Part shown: positions 32,746 through 34,388 of the stretch, piece by piece
Numbering within the stretch: position 1 is the first letter of the stretch
How the letters are laid out: every line of letters starts with the position of its first letter
Source of the DNA: Oscillospiraceae bacterium
GTDB taxonomy: Bacteria; Bacillota; Clostridia; Oscillospirales; CAG-272
NCBI GenBank assembly: GCA_015064315.1
Contig: SVSL01000001.1
Coordinates: forward strand, 79,801 to 114,188
Reading direction: 5' to 3'
Length of the DNA stretch: 34,388 nucleotides
The notes under the pieces: model-generated
Databases searched by the model: none
What the model saw: the letters and a program-made list of their open reading frames with translations, nothing else
What the model was told of the DNA's origin: nothing
Translations under genes and position numbers: made by a program

Positions 32746-33990
32746 TCAATCGTACAGCTTGCCCCAACGGCGCTTTTTGAGGATATGATACGTCAAAAGT
32801 GCCAGCAATGCCGCTACGATCAAGCCGCAAAGAAGGTAAATTCCCGTCCCCACGCTACTCTCCATCTTCAGCTTTTCCCACATGGAGTAGAGCTTTTGAA
32901 GCTCCTCGGGCTCAAGATTCATATAAGGTTCCGTGGGCACGGAGGATGCCATTTCACCGTACAGGATCTCCATAGCGTCCTCGTGAACCTCTGCCATGGT
33001 TTCCTGATAGCCTTCGTCCTCAATCACGGAGGTCAAAGGCGAGGCGTAATAGGTGTACTCCGCGTTGGCAACGGCGATTTCGGTCTCGCACATAAAGTTG
33101 ATGTAACGCATGGCAAGCTCCTTGTTTTTGGAGTTTGCGGGAACGCACATGGCGTCCACGTAGCGGTTGGTTCCCTCCTTGGGATAGAAGAACGCAAGGT
33201 CGGGATTATCCTCATACATAGAAAGATAGTCGCCTGCGTAGTACGCCGCAATTGCCGCCGAGCCGCTCTTCATCTTATTGAAGATCTCGTCCATGACGTA
33301 GCCCTGGATCACAGCCTTTTGCTCGATCAAAAGATCGAGTGCCTCCTGCCATTGCTCCTCGGTGGCCTCATTGACGCTGTATCCCAGCTTGTAAAGCGCG
33401 GTACCAAAGGCGTCACGGCAGTTGTTGAACTGCAGAATATCGTCAGCATAATCCTCATCCCACATCAGATCCCAGCTGCCGAGAGACTCCTCGTCCTCAG
33501 CAACGTACCGGGTATTGTAAATGATGCCTACCATACCGTAGAAATAAGGCACGGAATAGATCTCGTCCGAGTCGCCCTCGTAATAGACGTTATCCCCCTT
33601 GAATTCCTCGGAGATATTGGCATAATTGGGAATCAGCGACATATCCAGGGGAGCCAGCAGATCGTCTTCTATCATACGCTCGATCATATAGTCCGAAGGA
33701 ATGACGATATCATAAGCGACTGCGCCGCTTTTGACCTTATCATACATGCTCTCATTGCTGGAATAAGTGGAATAATTCACCTTGACGTTGAGCCCCAGCT
33801 CTTTTTTGCAATAGATCTCAAACCGCTCGTTAACGTCCAACGTATCGTCCGAGCCGTCGGAGATATATTCTCCCCAGTTATAAACGTACAGGGTGATCAT
33901 ATCATCCTCTTTTTTACAGCCCGAGAAGGACGTGCACAGGAAAGACAGCGTCATCAGGGACAAAACGAGAATACTAAGCTTTCTTTTCAT
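32746..33990 (-). CDS. potD: Spermidine/putrescine ABC transporter substrate-binding protein PotD
   Basis: Captures polyamines outside the cell for the PotABC transporter. The 414-residue protein has a signal peptide with a lipobox-like FSGC (Cys25). It then shows the PotD/PotF pattern: ITLYVYNWGEYI, YDIVIPSDYMIERM, LDMSLIPNYANI, YSVPYFYGMVGIIYNT and AIAAYYAGDY. Unusually it ends with a second membrane segment (about 382-404) and a basic tail RRWGKLYD, so it may be held at both ends. It starts one base after the potC stop codon. potA and potB should lie beyond the right edge. Confidence 0.93.
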   Translation of the reverse strand: MKRKLSILVLSLMTLSFLCTSFSGCKKEDDMITLYVYNWGEYISDGSDDTLDVNERFEIYCKKELGLNVKVNYSTYSSNESMYDKVKSGAVAYDIVIPSDYMIERMIEDDLLAPLDMSLIPNYANISEEFKGDNVYYEGDSDEIYSVPYFYGMVGIIYNTRYVAEDEESLGSWDLMWDEDYADDILQFNNCRDAFGTALYKLGYSVNEATEEQWQEALDLLIEQKAVIQGYVMDEIFNKMKSGSAAIAAYYAGDYLSMYEDNPDLAFFYPKEGTNRYVDAMCVPANSKNKELAMRYINFMCETEIAVANAEYTYYASPLTSVIEDEGYQETMAEVHEDAMEILYGEMASSVPTEPYMNLEPEELQKLYSMWEKLKMESSVGTGIYLLCGLIVAALLALLTYHILKKRRWGKLYD

Positions 33991-33991
33991 G

Positions 33992-34388
33992 TCATCTTCC
34001 CCCCTTCACGCTGCTCTTCAGCTTCTTACGGTTCTTTTTTTCACCCGCCGAGCCTGCCACGTTCACCGCGATCAGCAAGAACAGGATCACAAAAATGATC
34101 AGTGTACAAAGGGCATACATACTGAACTTCACCTCATGTGCCGTTTGGTTATAAATGTAAAGCGGCAGGGTCTTGAAATCGGGCGAGGACACGAAATGGC
34201 TGATGACAAAGTCATCCAAAGAAAGCGTAAAGCTCATCATCAGACCGGAAATTACACCCGGTAAAATAAAGGGAAACTCCACGCGGAAGAAGGTCTGGGC
34301 CGGTGTACATCCCAGATCCAGTGCCGCCTCGGTCAGACTCTTGTCCATTTGCCGGAACTTGGGAAGCACCGACAGGATCACATAAGGC
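33992..34388 (-). CDS. potC: Spermidine/putrescine ABC transporter permease PotC (5' part outside the window)
   Basis: C-terminal part of a polyamine transporter inner-membrane permease; the gene runs off the right edge, so the start is not visible. The last codons before the edge read P-Y-V-I-L-S, matching the PotC context before the EAA loop. That loop is EAALDLGCTPAQTFF and the adjoining RVEFPFILPGVISGL, the contact site with the ATPase PotA. A membrane segment (SMYALCTLIIFVILFLLIAV) and a basic tail follow. The potD start is one base after its stop. Confidence 0.92.
   Translation of the reverse strand, partial: PYVILSVLPKFRQMDKSLTEAALDLGCTPAQTFFRVEFPFILPGVISGLMMSFTLSLDDFVISHFVSSPDFKTLPLYIYNQTAHEVKFSMYALCTLIIFVILFLLIAVNVAGSAGEKKNRKKLKSSVKGGR

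Overview
This window most likely comes from a spore-forming, Gram-positive Clostridia (Firmicutes) chromosome, probably from an uncultivated lineage. The evidence is the sporulation genes yqfC, yqfD and ylbJ, AAGGAGG-type ribosome binding sites, lipoprotein signals, sigA-type promoters and the local order yqfC-yqfD-phoH-ybeY-X-era. No rRNA, tRNA, CRISPR array or transposase gene was seen. Product names rest on motifs read by eye; no database search was run.

Layout. 1-120: hairpin repeat at the left edge. 142-4711 (minus): operon yqfC-yqfD-phoH-ybeY-membrane protein-era, divergent from ylbJ (4799-5794, plus). 5830-8275 (minus): ComEC-like metallo-beta-lactamase lipoprotein, short-chain dehydrogenase and VanY-like carboxypeptidase, from one strong promoter. 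8421-9761 (plus): rpsF-ssb-rpsR with a consensus promoter, a structured leader and a terminator. 9769-11828 (minus): glmM followed by a stand-alone GlmU-type acyltransferase domain. 11983-17497 (minus): three paralogous secreted lipoproteins, each with a duplicated N-terminal module and a C-terminal endonuclease/exonuclease/phosphatase (EEP) domain. 17813-19597 (plus): GTP-type PEP carboxykinase. 19656-21163 (minus): two tandem xylose-isomerase-like TIM barrels. 21336-22250 (plus): PAP2 phosphatase. 22296-22793 (minus): AT-rich GNAT acetyltransferase next to hairpin repeats. 23059-25068 (minus): ligA. 25300-25830 (plus): long-form hibernation factor. 25897-28784 (minus): ECF-like sigma factor, membrane anti-sigma candidate and lipoprotein. 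28998-32689 (plus): three cell-wall proteins without signal peptides (a beta-rich protein, a SpoIID domain with three peptidoglycan-binding domains, and a protein with two peptidoglycan-binding domains), interrupted by a 1.3 kb non-coding repeat island. 32746-34388 (minus): potD and the truncated potC of a polyamine ABC transporter.

How the genes work together. Much of the window is housekeeping: ribosome maturation (era, ybeY), ribosomal proteins and SSB, amino-sugar precursor synthesis (glmM), DNA ligase, ribosome hibernation and gluconeogenesis. The less ordinary parts are the EEP lipoprotein triplet, the leaderless SpoIID/peptidoglycan-binding locus with its repeat island, and the sigma/anti-sigma/lipoprotein operon. 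Twelve sigA-type promoters could be placed, and nine have a TGn extended -10 (eight of them exactly TGG). The pckG and hpf transcripts appear to begin with a hairpin at their first nucleotide. Two inverted copies of a four-hairpin module at 30.9 and 32.0 kb differ in sequence but keep their base pairing.
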